From the NCBI RefSeq assembly GCF_023380265.1, contig NZ_CP093366.1:868001-932000 (forward strand): a stretch of 64,000 bases of DNA. Direction: 5' to 3'. The notes under the pieces are model-generated. The model was not told the origin of the DNA and made no database searches. It saw only the letters and a list, made by a program, of their open reading frames with translations. This DNA comes from Bombilactobacillus folatiphilus (GTDB taxonomy: Bacteria > Bacillota > Bacilli > Lactobacillales > Lactobacillaceae). Position numbers and translations under genes: made by a program. Positions within the stretch are counted from its first letter, which is position 1; every line of letters starts with the position of its first letter. This document shows, in pieces, positions 24,377-35,700 of this stretch.

Positions 24377-25672
24377 TTAAGGCTTTAAGCGATTGATCAT
24401 TCGGGGAAATGGAATTGCTTCACGCAAATGATCCAAATGACAAATCCACGTAATTGCCCGTTCCAAGCCCATGCCAAAGCCAGAATGTGGAACAGAGCCA
24501 TATCTACGAAGATCTAAATACCAATCATAATCCTCTAAATTCATCCCCTCTTTTTCCATTTCTGCTTTCATCTGGTTATAATCCACTGCCCGCTCAGAAC
24601 CACCAATAATTTCGCCATAACCTTCTGGCGCTAATAAATCAGCACAAACATAAACATTATCACGATCTTGAGCTTCCTTCATGTAAAATGGCTTGATTTG
24701 TTTAGGATAATCCAATACAAAAACTGGCTGTTCAAATTGATCCGAAATATAAGTTTCTTCAGGAGAACCAAAATCGTCTCCCCATTTGATGTCAAAACCG
24801 CCTTCCTGACACAATTCAATAGCCTCATCATATGAAATTCGTGGATAAGGTAGATGAGTATATTTTTCTAAAATCTCGGGATCACGATCAATCAGCTTTA
24901 ATTCATACTGACAATTATCCAACACACTTTGCACCAGATAACTGACATAGCGTTCCTGAACTTGTAAACTTTCTTCTTGATGCATAAAGGCCATTTCAGG
25001 TTCAATCATCCAAAATTCGGTTAAATGACGCCGTGTTTTTGATTTCTCAGCCCGAAAAGTTGGACCAAAAGAAAAAACTTTACCAAACGCCATTGCGCCA
25101 GCTTCCATATACAGCTGGCCACTTTGCGATAAATAAGCGGGATTATCAAAATAATCAGTTTCAAACAATTCAGTTGTACCTTCTGGAGCAGTCCCTGTCA
25201 AAATAGGCGGATCCATCTTGATAAAGCCTTCTTGCTTAAAGAAGCGATAACTAGCGTCAATAATCTCATTTCTAATTTTCATAATTGCAAAAGGACGCCG
25301 TGATCGTAACCATAAATGCCGGTGATCCAACAAAAATTCGATTCCATGTTCCTTAGGCGTAATCGGAAAATCTTCACTTTCACCTAAAACTTCAATTGCA
25401 GAAACCTCAATTTCATAACCAAAATGTGAACGATCATCCTGATGAATCACACCCGTCACGTAAAAACTTGTTTCCTGCCGTAATTTCTTAGCTAACTCAA
25501 ATACTTCCTCAGCTACATCACTTTTAACAACTACACCTTGGAAAAAACCCGTTCCATCACGTAATTGCAAAAAAGCAATCTTTCCCGAAGAACGTTTATC
25601 GGTGAGCCAAACACCAATTTTCACCTCTTGATCAACATGATCCTTGGCATCAATAATCCTAATGGTTTCCAC
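24377..25672 (-). CDS. asnS: Asparaginyl-tRNA synthetase
   Basis: AsnRS charges tRNA-Asn. The 431-residue protein is a class IIb synthetase with an N-terminal OB-fold anticodon-binding domain (about 15-100, with [15 protein letters not shown]) and the class II core. Motif 2 region is [21 protein letters not shown] (FRAE, about 210) and motif 3 is [10 protein letters not shown] (about 400). The start is GTG 25672, seven bases after GGAGG. Its usual downstream partner dnaD is not adjacent; the met T-box operon follows instead. Upstream are the YpmB-like gene and dinG, as in other lactobacilli. Confidence 0.96.
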   Translation of the reverse strand: METIRIIDAKDHVDQEVKIGVWLTDKRSSGKIAFLQLRDGTGFFQGVVVKSDVAEEVFELAKKLRQETSFYVTGVIHQDDRSHFGYEIEVSAIEVLGESEDFPITPKEHGIEFLLDHRHLWLRSRRPFAIMKIRNEIIDASYRFFKQEGFIKMDPPILTGTAPEGTTELFETDYFDNPAYLSQSGQLYMEAGAMAFGKVFSFGPTFRAEKSKTRRHLTEFWMIEPEMAFMHQEESLQVQERYVSYLVQSVLDNCQYELKLIDRDPEILEKYTHLPYPRISYDEAIELCQEGGFDIKWGDDFGSPEETYISDQFEQPVFVLDYPKQIKPFYMKEAQDRDNVYVCADLLAPEGYGEIIGGSERAVDYNQMKAEMEKEGMNLEDYDWYLDLRRYGSVPHSGFGMGLERAITWICHLDHLREAIPFPRMINRLKP

Positions 25673-25729
25673 AATACTGCCTCCAAAATTGATTTTTGTT
25701 GTTCAATTTTATTTTAATTATCTGTCAAA

Positions 25730-25735
25730 ATTATA
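25730..25735 (-). promoter_or_regulatory. Probable -10 box of asnS promoter
   Basis: TATAAT at 25730-25735, preceded by TTTGC, lies 57 bases before the asnS GTG. The -35 region is weak. The leader is too short for a T-box. Confidence 0.5.
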
Positions 25736-25790
25736 GCAAATTCAATCTAGTTTAGTTACCCAAAATCTAATCATCAAGCTGTTAAACATT

Positions 25791-26291
25791 CTATAAATTA
25801 TTAATTACTTGCAAGATTTTTGTATTATGAAAATTAATCAGATAGTAACCTAGGCTATTATTCTGATTTCGATAGGTAACTTCCCACACCGGGTGTTTTT
25901 GATAATATCCCAAAGCAACTTTATTAATTTGTTTAGGATTTTGATGATTTTGAACCGTTTGTCGAACTTGACGAACTAAACCTGCTGGACTATTCAACAA
26001 TTGAATTTTTCCATTTTGACCATTGATAACGACATAACGATAACCTTGTCGCGTCTGACCACCGACTGTGTAAAACTGCTGTCGACGGTCAAACTCTGAA
26101 TAAAAAGTCGTAGTCTGCAGTCCACCCTTAGTTTTTGCAACGTGGATCGCTTGACTACGTGCAGAACTATGTGAAGCATTCATCACATAAAAACTACCTA
26201 CAGATAAAACCAATAAAATGATTAAAATCCCCAAAAGTAAGGGACGTTTCCATTGCCGCTTCAAATTTTTCACCACGCTTAGTTTAATCAC
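25791..26291 (-). CDS. YpmB-like membrane-anchored protein (DUF5590)
   Basis: The 166-residue protein has one N-terminal membrane anchor (about 17-38, PLLLGILIILLVLSVGSFYV) and an extracytoplasmic domain of tandem PepSY-like folds, containing YYQKHPVWEVTYRNQNN, as in Bacillus YpmB. YpmB is encoded between dinG and aspB-asnS in many Firmicutes; aspB is missing here. Its function is unknown; the fold suggests a small peptidase inhibitor or wall-linked role. The chosen GTG at 26291, shortly after the dinG stop, has no good ribosome-binding site, so the true start may be a later GTG at about 26276. Confidence 0.75.
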   Translation of the reverse strand: MIKLSVVKNLKRQWKRPLLLGILIILLVLSVGSFYVMNASHSSARSQAIHVAKTKGGLQTTTFYSEFDRRQQFYTVGGQTRQGYRYVVINGQNGKIQLLNSPAGLVRQVRQTVQNHQNPKQINKVALGYYQKHPVWEVTYRNQNNSLGYYLINFHNTKILQVINNL

Positions 26292-26298
26292 CAGTGTA

Positions 26299-29082
26299 TC
26301 AAAGATCTGTCTGGAAAAACATCTTTATTTCCGAAGTAACCTGCTCTGTATCCAGCTCTGTCGTGAGTGGTGGTAAATCTAAATCTTGATATAAACGCGC
26401 CCCATAAGCAGACGTCTGTAATCTCTGATCTAGCAACACTAATGCCCCACAATCATCAGGATCTCGAATTAAACGCCCAGCTTGTTGCTTTAAGCGTCGA
26501 GCCGCAGTCGGAAGACTCTCAACCTTGAAAAAATTCTGACCTTGAGTACGCCAAAAATTGGTTTTAGCTTGTACAAAAGGATTGTCTGGTGCTTCAAAAG
26601 GAATGCGCGTCACAATAACTAATTTCAAATTTTGCGGCGCCAAATTAACGCCACTACCAAAACTACTGGTAGCTAACAAAACGGCTTGGTTGTTGAGAGC
26701 AAAGCGTTTTTTGACACGCTGATTGGATCCTGAAACAGATTGTGCCAGAATTTCTCGCTGCTGACTAATCTCATGTTCTCCTAACAATTGATACACAGCT
26801 TGCAACAAAGTCAATGAATTAAATAAAATCAAAGTCTGCTGCGAATTTTGTTGGAGCAGTGGCAAAATATTTTGTGTTAAATGTTGTGCTAAATCCGTTG
26901 TTTGTTGAGGATAGGGGGCATCTGTTGGTAAATAAACTTTTAGACGCTCTTCCAAATTAAAATCACGTTGCAAACTTAACTTGTTTTTTTGAGCTATCGA
27001 TTGAGAAAGTCCCAACTGTTGCAAAAAATTGTGAAAACTATTGTGATATTTCAAAGTCGCATCAATCAAAATCGTTATTGGAAACTGTGTCTGCAACTTC
27101 TGAATAATATTTTCCTGATTAAAAATCTGCGTCGCTAACTTTAAACTGTCCCAATCCTGATAATTTAACATCGTTAGCACTAAACCGCCAGGTTCTTGCC
27201 AAATGGACAAACTTTCTAAAATTGCTTTTAATTGCTGCAACTGTTGCTGCAAAATCAAATATTCATCAGTAATTTGTTGCAAAACTTGCTCTAACGCTAA
27301 ACTAATATTGCCTTCTACCGCTTGAGACAGCTGCACCAATTGCCCGACTTGTTCTAATAACAGCCGAAATTGTTGAGAACTCTTCTTTAAGTATTGCAAA
27401 GTTCGCTGCGCTAGTTCATCACGCTTCAAAGGTAACTGAATAACCACAGATCGTTTTTGCAAGGGGACTTTGGTTTTAACATATTGACTGACCAAATCCG
27501 CACTTAACCGTGTTAAAGCACGCGCTAACTGATCAAATAGCAACTGAAAATTGGCTAAATCAGCATGCTGCCAAGATTGCCACAAATTTTGATGAAAGGT
27601 ATTCCGTAACAACACCCGATTTTGATACAACAAATCACTCAACCGCTTTAACGCTTTACGAGTCGTCTGAAATTCAAATTGTGCCTGCGGCTGCAAAGTT
27701 TGTTGCAACAAATTGCTAGCTTCATCAATAATTAAACCAGCACTTGCTTGAAACAGCTGTTCCTGCAAATTATTCAATAAATAACTATGATTAGTGATAA
27801 TTAAATCACTGTGTTCAGCCTGTTTGGTCAAACGCAACCAAAAATCATACGGCGCAAAAATCCCCGTTGCAGGGTGCCCATTACTCCGAATGAGACGAAA
27901 CAAGGAAGTCTGATAATTCGTTAAATTAAGCTCTTGCAAATTACCGGTAGTGGTTTGCGTCAACCAAACTAGAATCTTCAACAACATTAATCGCAACAAA
28001 CGGTGCTGCTTTTCGCTAGTCAATAAACGATAAAAATTGGCTAAATCTAAATAATCATTCGGACTAGAAATGACCGTCGTACTATATTTTTGCTGACGCA
28101 ACTGTTCTACGCGTGAAACATCTTGTAATAATTGCTGTTGCAACAATTTGGTTGATGTAGCAACTACCAATTTTTGTCCTTGGTCTAACTGATAAGTTAT
28201 TGGTAACAAATAACCCAATGTTTTCCCTAAACCGGTAGGAGCATTAATTAAGGATAGTGGCACCTGCTGAGTTAGCTTTCGATGCACAAAATTCATCATT
28301 TTTGTTTGTTGTGCCCGCCACTGCAGTTGAGTTCCAAAAAGTTTCAATTTTTGTTTCCGATTAACTGGAAAAGTTGACGATTTGAGACCAGTACTCACTA
28401 CTGCTACGGGTTTTTGCAACACTAAACTGCGCACTTGAACTAAATTCGAAGATAAAGCAGACTTTTGGATCATCGCGTTTTGCGTTACATCACGGATAAA
28501 TTCACCCGTTTGGCGCAAAAAATTCTTTGCAAATTTATTTAACCATTTCATCGTGGGCACTGGCAAAGCTAACAAACGTTTTCGTAATTGCAAAAATAAT
28601 TTGGCGGTCGCCCAAGCATCACTGTCGGCTTGATGCGGCTTATCGTGAGTAATCTGTAAATAATTAGTTAATTCTGCCAACTTAAAACTCGGCGCCGTTG
28701 GCAATAAGACTTGAGCTAACTCTACCGTATCAATCGCTGCCAAATTTAATTCTGGAAAACCAGCATTGGTGAATTCTGTTTGCAAAAATGGATAGTCAAA
28801 ATTGACATTATGCGCCACGAAAACTTTACCTTGCAAAAACTGCCAGATTTGTGGTGCAACATCGACAAACACCGGTTGTGACTGCAATTGCTCATTCGTA
28901 ATCCCAGTTAATTGATGAATGCGGTCATCAATTAAACATTCAGGATTAATCAAAAAGGAGACTTGATTGGTAATTTGAAAATTCTCAATCACCACGCCCG
29001 CAAACTGAATAATACGGTCATGCTCATGCCGTTTTGTCCCGGTCGTTTCCAAATCCACAACAACATACTTTTTATTCTTCAT
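26299..29082 (-). CDS. dinG: DinG-type helicase with N-terminal DnaQ exonuclease
   Basis: The 927-residue protein fuses a DEDDh 3'-5' exonuclease domain (about 1-165; VVDLETTG and later AHNVNFDYPFL and HQADSDAW) to an XPD-like superfamily 2 helicase with Walker A INAPTGLGKTLGYLLP (about 282) and the DEAH-box variant IIDEASNLL (about 455). The C-terminal part has QQAGRLIRDPDDCG (motif VI, about 878). This is the Firmicute form; the four Fe-S cysteines of E. coli DinG are not present. It is coded 4 bases after rexA and probably co-transcribed with rexBA, linking it to repair or R-loop removal. Confidence 0.92.
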   Translation of the reverse strand: MKNKKYVVVDLETTGTKRHEHDRIIQFAGVVIENFQITNQVSFLINPECLIDDRIHQLTGITNEQLQSQPVFVDVAPQIWQFLQGKVFVAHNVNFDYPFLQTEFTNAGFPELNLAAIDTVELAQVLLPTAPSFKLAELTNYLQITHDKPHQADSDAWATAKLFLQLRKRLLALPVPTMKWLNKFAKNFLRQTGEFIRDVTQNAMIQKSALSSNLVQVRSLVLQKPVAVVSTGLKSSTFPVNRKQKLKLFGTQLQWRAQQTKMMNFVHRKLTQQVPLSLINAPTGLGKTLGYLLPITYQLDQGQKLVVATSTKLLQQQLLQDVSRVEQLRQQKYSTTVISSPNDYLDLANFYRLLTSEKQHRLLRLMLLKILVWLTQTTTGNLQELNLTNYQTSLFRLIRSNGHPATGIFAPYDFWLRLTKQAEHSDLIITNHSYLLNNLQEQLFQASAGLIIDEASNLLQQTLQPQAQFEFQTTRKALKRLSDLLYQNRVLLRNTFHQNLWQSWQHADLANFQLLFDQLARALTRLSADLVSQYVKTKVPLQKRSVVIQLPLKRDELAQRTLQYLKKSSQQFRLLLEQVGQLVQLSQAVEGNISLALEQVLQQITDEYLILQQQLQQLKAILESLSIWQEPGGLVLTMLNYQDWDSLKLATQIFNQENIIQKLQTQFPITILIDATLKYHNSFHNFLQQLGLSQSIAQKNKLSLQRDFNLEERLKVYLPTDAPYPQQTTDLAQHLTQNILPLLQQNSQQTLILFNSLTLLQAVYQLLGEHEISQQREILAQSVSGSNQRVKKRFALNNQAVLLATSSFGSGVNLAPQNLKLVIVTRIPFEAPDNPFVQAKTNFWRTQGQNFFKVESLPTAARRLKQQAGRLIRDPDDCGALVLLDQRLQTSAYGARLYQDLDLPPLTTELDTEQVTSEIKMFFQTDL

Positions 29083-29086
29083 ACGT

Positions 29087-32000
29087 TTAGTTTACCTTAA
29101 TTATTTGATTAACGGATAACAAACATAAAAATTTTTGTTGCACAGGCTGTTGCATAATTTGTTCCGCAGCCTTTTGATATAAATTCAATTGCCCGGAATA
29201 TTGTTCAATTGCCTTAGTCACAGAGTGTGGGCCTGTTTTTTTATGCATATCAATGTAATCCGTTTTATAATCAAACAACGTAATTTGTTGATGCTCATCA
29301 CTAAATAATCCATCAATGATTCCGTGAATCAAAATTTGATCATTATTAGCTGCCATCGCTGTAAAGACTTGATCCGCTGGTAAAACCATTGAAAACGCCC
29401 ATTCCCGTTGTAAAGTTGCTTGATGAGCTATAATTTGTTGACCTAGATTTGACTGATAAAATTGCGCCAAACTAGCAAAATTGATTTGCTCCATCACTTG
29501 TTGAGTAAAGACTTGTTGTTGGACCAATTGCTGAGCCAACAACACAAAATCAGTTTGTTTCGGTGTTTGATCTAAATTGATTTTTTGTAACAATAAATGC
29601 GTAGCACTGCCCACATCGGCTGGTTTAACTTGCGATTTTTCTTGACTCAAAAATCGTGGACGCTTGAAATCATCCAAAACATATCTTTGGCCTTTGGGGA
29701 CAGTATCTTTTAAATCTATGACAGGTAAATTTTGATCGTCAGGATTCGCGAATAAATGTTTAATCTCCGAAACAGATTGGTAAGCCGTCGTTTGGGTAGC
29801 TGCTTGCTGCGGATATTGGAAATTTAAAATTTTTTGTGCTTCCTGCTTAAAAAGTGGTGAAGTCGTTATTGAATTTTCTGACAGTTGTCCTTCAGAATTT
29901 TGATTCGGGGACTTTTTAGAACCTTTTTCAAGCCGAAAACTGTGCACACTAAAATCAAAGTCAGAATTGTCTGCAGGTATAATTTTCTCATCCTGTAAAA
30001 TACCATTCAATGCCAAGATTGGTTCTAAAATATCTTGAAAAGATTTAAAACTAGAACGAAGTCCCAAATCTAAGACTTGTTGATGACCGTTCGGCAATCC
30101 CATTTGCCAACTGTCCCAAGCTTTTGACAAAGCAACTTTTGTTGAGCCCACTAAAATTAATTTCTGTTGTGCTCTGGTTAATGCTACATATAATAATCTG
30201 ATTTCCTCAGACAACAACTTATTCTTTTGTGCAGCTTTAATTGCTGCCATTGGCAAGGTTTCATAAAAAATCCGTGTTTCAGGATCCAAATAACGAATGC
30301 CCAACCCCTGTTTAGCATCCAACAGATAACGCTTTTTGACATCTATCGCGTTAAAACTATGGTCAAGATTCAATACAAACACAATTGGAAACTCCAAACC
30401 CTTACTGCCGTGAATCGTCATCGCTTGAATCTCATCAGCTTGAGCTTGAAATTCTACCGGTCGCGCCAAATCGTGTTCATTTTCCTCAATATGTTCAATA
30501 AAATGAATAAATTGAAACAATCCCTTAAACTCCAGCTGTTCAAATTCTGTGGCCCGTTGATACAGCGCGTGCAAATTAGCCACTCGTTGCTTACCATTCG
30601 GCATGCCTTGCACATAGGACAAATAACCCGTTTTTAAATAAATTTGCCAAATTAATTCTGCCAAACTTATTTTGGGTGCCAATGTCCGTAATTGCGTCAG
30701 TAAAGTCATAAATTGTTGAACCTTAGTTGTCAATCGCTGAGCAAATTGATTTTTTTGATTATACTCATCGTTAGCCAAATAATTCGATAAGGCCTGATAA
30801 TAATCACCGCTCCGTTGATTGATACGCAAATAAGCTAATTCATTCTCATCTAAACCAACGATGGCGGATCGCAAAACCGCCACTAAAGCAATATCTTGCC
30901 GCGGATTATCAATAATTTTTAACATCGACAGCATCGTCTGTACTTCACTAGCTTGAAAATAATTAGCCGAATCATGAACCACAATCGGCAACTGTGATTG
31001 AGCAAATTGTTCAATTAAATCATTGTTTAAACTTTTAACGCGCGTCAAAATTGCAATATCTCCGTAACGCAAAGTTCGTAGCTGTCCCGTTTTGCGATCA
31101 TAAACCTGAAAATTTGCAGCTTGCAATTCTTTAATCCGCCGAATCACAGCCTGAATTTCCAATTGTTCACTCGTCAACTGCATTTTAGGTAATACAGTTT
31201 GATCCACGAACCAAAATTCGGTCTGCGCGTCAGTAGCCGATGGAAATTGACTACCAGCTTTTAAGCTTGCTGCTTGATCATATTGAACATCACCTAAACG
31301 CTCATCCATCACATGAGCAAAAATAGCATTGACCGTCGCTAAAACATTCGTGTGTGAACGAAAATTATCGGTTAAATTCACTAATTGTCCCGCGGAACTA
31401 TCTTGTTGAAATCCCCGGTATTTGTGCGTGAACAATGCTGGGTCTGCTTGCCGAAAACCATAAATGGCTTGTTTGACATCGCCAACCATATACAAATTAC
31501 CGGGCTCAAGCCGCTTAAATTGTTGAATAATGGCTTCTTGTAACGGATTGGTATCTTGATATTCATCAATTAAAATTTCACCAAACAAGTCATGATAATA
31601 ATCGCGTGCCACTAATTTGCCCCGATAGTCAGCCTGTAATATTTTTAAAGCATAATGTTCTAAATCATTAAAATCTAAGCTATGCTGAAACCTTTTTTTA
31701 GCTTGAAAAGTGGTCAAAAAAGCTTGTTCCACTTCAATTAACTTAGCTACCATCTGACCACTATTTTGTAAAATCTGCCGCCAATGTTCGTTATCTAATA
31801 CAAAATATTTATATTGCCAATTTTCCACAATTTGCGTAATCCGCTTTTTACATTGCTTGAAAGGTTCCATAATCTCAGCCGCTGTTTTGGCTTTAGCTCG
31901 ACCTTTAATTTTAACTAAATGATTAATTTGCTGGCGCAATTGGTCCCAAGAATAATGCTTCAAATGCGCCAATAATGCTTGAATTTGTTGTTGAAACTGC

Positions 32001-32755
32001 TCTACACTATCAGCATAATTAGCCAACTCTTCAAACGTCGTGACTTGTTGTGCTAGTTGTGCTGCTTGTAATGTTACATAATGCATCTCTTGCTCCAACA
32101 TTGGCACAAACTGTTCTTGATAAAACGTCATCTGACTCAAATCATCCTGCACTTGATAATCATCAACCAAACTGCTTAACCATTGTTTAGGATTTTGATT
32201 TGTCAACGCCACATTAGTTAATTTAAACAACAAATTTTCCATTTCCTGATCGTCGTTACCTGTGGCAAAATTATTTTCTACGGCTAAAAAATCCGTATCT
32301 TCGGCTTGATAATAAGTATTGCGTACTTTTTGCCAGGCCCGTTCCTGTAACAAAAATCGTTCATTATCATCACTCAACAATCGAAAATTAGGATCCAAAT
32401 CAATCAAATAATAAAATTTGCGAATAACTTGTAAACAAAAAGCATGTAATGTACTGATGGAAGCCGTTGGCAACTTGGACAGTTGTGCCCGTAAATGCTG
32501 TTGCTGTTCCCCTGTTGCTGTCATCGCTGCTTGTTGAATTTTTTGTGCCAAACGTTGTTTCATTTCTTTAGCAGCAGCTTCAGTAAAGGTCACAATCAAT
32601 AAGTGGTCAATTTGTTCTCCTGCTTGCAATTGTTGCACAATTCGGTCAACTAAAATGGTCGTTTTTCCCGCACCTGCGGAAGCAGACACTAAAACATCAC
32701 TCCCTGTCACCGTCAGTGCTTGCTGTTGTGCGGCGGTTGGTTTAAATTTTGCCAT
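29087..32755 (-). CDS. rexA: ATP-dependent helicase/nuclease subunit A (RexA/AddA)
   Basis: RexA (AddA) is the UvrD-type helicase and one of two nucleases of the double-strand-break resection complex. Of 1222 residues, the N-terminal third holds Walker A VSASAGAGKTTILVDRI (about 23) and later EILIDEYQDTNPLQ (Walker B, about 393) and GDVKQAIYGFRQADP (about 425); the middle holds IHGSKGLEFPIVF (about 785) and LLYVALTRAQQKL (about 855). The C-terminal RecB-type nuclease has LFDYKTDYID (Asp and Lys, about 1160). It overlaps rexB by 14 bases, as usual. Length is typical for the family. Confidence 0.96.
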   Translation of the reverse strand: MAKFKPTAAQQQALTVTGSDVLVSASAGAGKTTILVDRIVQQLQAGEQIDHLLIVTFTEAAAKEMKQRLAQKIQQAAMTATGEQQQHLRAQLSKLPTASISTLHAFCLQVIRKFYYLIDLDPNFRLLSDDNERFLLQERAWQKVRNTYYQAEDTDFLAVENNFATGNDDQEMENLLFKLTNVALTNQNPKQWLSSLVDDYQVQDDLSQMTFYQEQFVPMLEQEMHYVTLQAAQLAQQVTTFEELANYADSVEQFQQQIQALLAHLKHYSWDQLRQQINHLVKIKGRAKAKTAAEIMEPFKQCKKRITQIVENWQYKYFVLDNEHWRQILQNSGQMVAKLIEVEQAFLTTFQAKKRFQHSLDFNDLEHYALKILQADYRGKLVARDYYHDLFGEILIDEYQDTNPLQEAIIQQFKRLEPGNLYMVGDVKQAIYGFRQADPALFTHKYRGFQQDSSAGQLVNLTDNFRSHTNVLATVNAIFAHVMDERLGDVQYDQAASLKAGSQFPSATDAQTEFWFVDQTVLPKMQLTSEQLEIQAVIRRIKELQAANFQVYDRKTGQLRTLRYGDIAILTRVKSLNNDLIEQFAQSQLPIVVHDSANYFQASEVQTMLSMLKIIDNPRQDIALVAVLRSAIVGLDENELAYLRINQRSGDYYQALSNYLANDEYNQKNQFAQRLTTKVQQFMTLLTQLRTLAPKISLAELIWQIYLKTGYLSYVQGMPNGKQRVANLHALYQRATEFEQLEFKGLFQFIHFIEHIEENEHDLARPVEFQAQADEIQAMTIHGSKGLEFPIVFVLNLDHSFNAIDVKKRYLLDAKQGLGIRYLDPETRIFYETLPMAAIKAAQKNKLLSEEIRLLYVALTRAQQKLILVGSTKVALSKAWDSWQMGLPNGHQQVLDLGLRSSFKSFQDILEPILALNGILQDEKIIPADNSDFDFSVHSFRLEKGSKKSPNQNSEGQLSENSITTSPLFKQEAQKILNFQYPQQAATQTTAYQSVSEIKHLFANPDDQNLPVIDLKDTVPKGQRYVLDDFKRPRFLSQEKSQVKPADVGSATHLLLQKINLDQTPKQTDFVLLAQQLVQQQVFTQQVMEQINFASLAQFYQSNLGQQIIAHQATLQREWAFSMVLPADQVFTAMAANNDQILIHGIIDGLFSDEHQQITLFDYKTDYIDMHKKTGPHSVTKAIEQYSGQLNLYQKAAEQIMQQPVQQKFLCLLSVNQIIKVN

Positions 32756-35700
32756 GCGGTTGCTCCTTCAAATTTAATTGTTCAAAAAATTGCTTTCTAT
32801 TTAACTTTGGCATGAGCCGGTAATTATTTTCCGGCAACATCGCATCAAATTGCATAATAGGTAAATAATCACTATACTGTAACGTCGTTTTCTTCTCATC
32901 CAATCGCAACGGACTAATCTGGTTTTGTCCTTTCAAAATAGCATTAGCAGCTTGAACGATTAATTGTTGATTAAACGCTAGTAACTGTTGAAATTCATCT
33001 TGGTTCACAACCTTGTTAGCATTCAGACGTCGATTTCTAGCAATTTGAAAAACTTGGGACGCCTGTTGCTCTGCAGCTGGATCCAAAATTTCAGAGCTAT
33101 GACCATCATCAATGATCAAGCCTTTATATTGATACTGTTTAAATAACGCTGCCGGTGCTTTTGTTAAATCACCCTTTAAACTTTCTAAATTGACAGTGGA
33201 ATCTTGAATATGAAAATAAAAACCACCCACGGGCAGCATATCTTGTGCCAACAACGAAGAATCATTCAACAAACTAGCCAAATAAGTCAACATCTGCAAA
33301 TTTAGACCTGCGGCAAACTCTTGAAATTTAAAATCTTGTTGCCCTGATTTATAATCCACAACCATATAATAATGTGGATCGCTCATCAACTGATCAATCC
33401 GATCAATCCGTCCCCGCACAATAACTGATTTTTGGTCATCCAAAGCAAATTTTAACGGTTCAAGATTATGCTCAGCACCCACTTGACCAAAAGTCACTTC
33501 CGTTTTAAGAGGATAAAATTGCGCCTGCTGCGTCTGTTGGCGCAAAACTTCTAATGAACGCTGCACCGTTTCAATCATGTGCTGTTGAATGAACTGCTCA
33601 TCGTGAGTAAAAATCTGATAAGCGGGTTGTTGCAAAACCTGTTGAACGATCTGCTGAGAAACTTGCTGCAAAGTCTTCGCGGACAAATCAGCCCACGATT
33701 GATTTTGACTTTGCAATTGCTTGACTGTCAGATCCAATACTTCATGAAAAAAGGTTCCTTGGTTTGCTGGAGTGATTTTAAATTGTGGTCTCGGTTTTAA
33801 ATGCAAACCATATTTCAAAAAATATTCATATGGATTGCGATAAAAAGTTTCTAATTGCGAAATAGATGCCAACAACTGTGAACCATATAGCGCCTGACTA
33901 ATTTTTAAATCTAACGAAACCGCAATATTTTGATAAGATAAGCCCCGCCAGATTTTTGACAAATAAATTTGCGCCGCCGTTGACGATTGAAAAATTAAGT
34001 CTTTCACATATTGCCAAGCAGGCGCCACCGGTGTTTGATCAGTCTTACTCTTTCGGTACACTGCTAATAAATGATCTGCTGTCATAATCGGACTGCCTAA
34101 TAATTGCAGAACCTGTTCTTCTTCAGTTGGTTGAGTAAAATCAATAATTTGTTCTGTCAATTGAAAACGTTGCTTGAGTAATTGCACATAAGGTGATAGT
34201 TGCATCGCTGTTACTTGTTTGGTGCGTGCATACGTAAAAATCAAGCGTTCGCTACTACTCAAAAACGCCAAATCATGAACATAAGGTTCATTACTATTTA
34301 ATTGTTCTTGCGTTTGCGGCAAAGTTTCTGTATCTCGCAATAATGGCTGTAAATGGACCAAATCATCATCAGACAGCACCCCACCAATTGGATTGACCTG
34401 AGGCATATTCTGATCATCAGCACCCAAGATCAGCGTAATTTTCCGTCCTGTCGGTTGGACAAGTGCCAAATTAGAAATTTGCACAGCATCTAAGACCGCT
34501 GGAATGGTTAAATATTGCGCTTTATCAAAACCGTTATCTAACACTACTAAAAAGTCTTCCAAGACAAATTCGTCCGTGCCGAATAATTCAACAAACTCAT
34601 CTAAAATTTGTGTAAAAGTATTGACCACTTGCTCCGGTTGCTGGCTCAAGACTAAATCGCCTGCTTCAATCGCAGTTGTTTCCCATTGTTTCAAAGTTTT
34701 AAAAACCTGCAGTTTATCTAATAGTTGATACAATTGCGCACAAGCGTCCCGAACAGAAGTCGCTTTTTGCGTCATTTTTCGCAATGCTTGATCAATTTGA
34801 GTAATTAGATGCTTGATCCCATTAATTTGCGCAAATTGTTGTTGACTCTCCAATGAAGAATGCTGTGCTGGACTCACAAAATCCGTTTTTTGCCGCCAAT
34901 CATGTGCGCGGATCCCGTGTGCTAAACAATAATTATCTGTCAAATCAACCGCTTGCCGATACTGATCTAAAGTCCAACCTTTCGGAATCACCAATTCTGT
35001 CCGCAATAATGTCATCACATCATGATATTGCAAATTATTTTGTAATAAAGCAAACAGACTATCAATCAAAGACTTGAATGCATGATCACGCATTGAATGG
35101 GGCAAATCCAAGAAATAACTAATTTGTTGCATTTGAAAATACGGATCCAAAAATTGCTGATAATCTCCCAAATTACGAGCTAAGACCAAAAAATCTTTAT
35201 AACGATAACCTTGCGTGGCCACCAATTGCCGAATATATGTCGTTACCGCCACAATTTCTTGTTGCATTGTCGCTGCCTGCCAAATTTGCACGGAACTATT
35301 ATCCTGCAACATTTGTGTATCTAACGTTTGCAATCGATTATTTTGTTGCATCCAAAAATTTTCGACCAACTGCAAATCAACATTGACACGAGTTTGCTCA
35401 GCAACTTGGGTCGTAAACGGTATTTGCCGCTGACGCGCCGTTTGCGTCAATTTTTGAAAAAATTTAATTGGTTGCTGAAAAAAAATATTCGTCTGATCTT
35501 CACTGTAAGGACGATCCAAAGTTAAACTCAACTCAACATCAGCCGCCTGAGTCATGAGCGTCATAATAATTTGTAATTCTTGTAGACTAAATTGCGTAAA
35601 ATCACTCACAAAATAGTGCACTTTAATTTGATTGGCATCCGTTTTTAAATAATTATTCAATAAATTCAATAGTTGATATTCATCATTATATTGCGCTGTC

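Noticed and set aside
26299..29082. DinG as an Fe-S helicase of the E. coli type
   Set aside because: The cluster cysteines are missing and an exonuclease domain is fused at the N-terminus; it is the Firmicute form.
30227..30637. 136-codon plus-strand frame antisense to rexA
   Set aside because: No start signals and no protein-like pattern; it is the antisense of a conserved helicase region.
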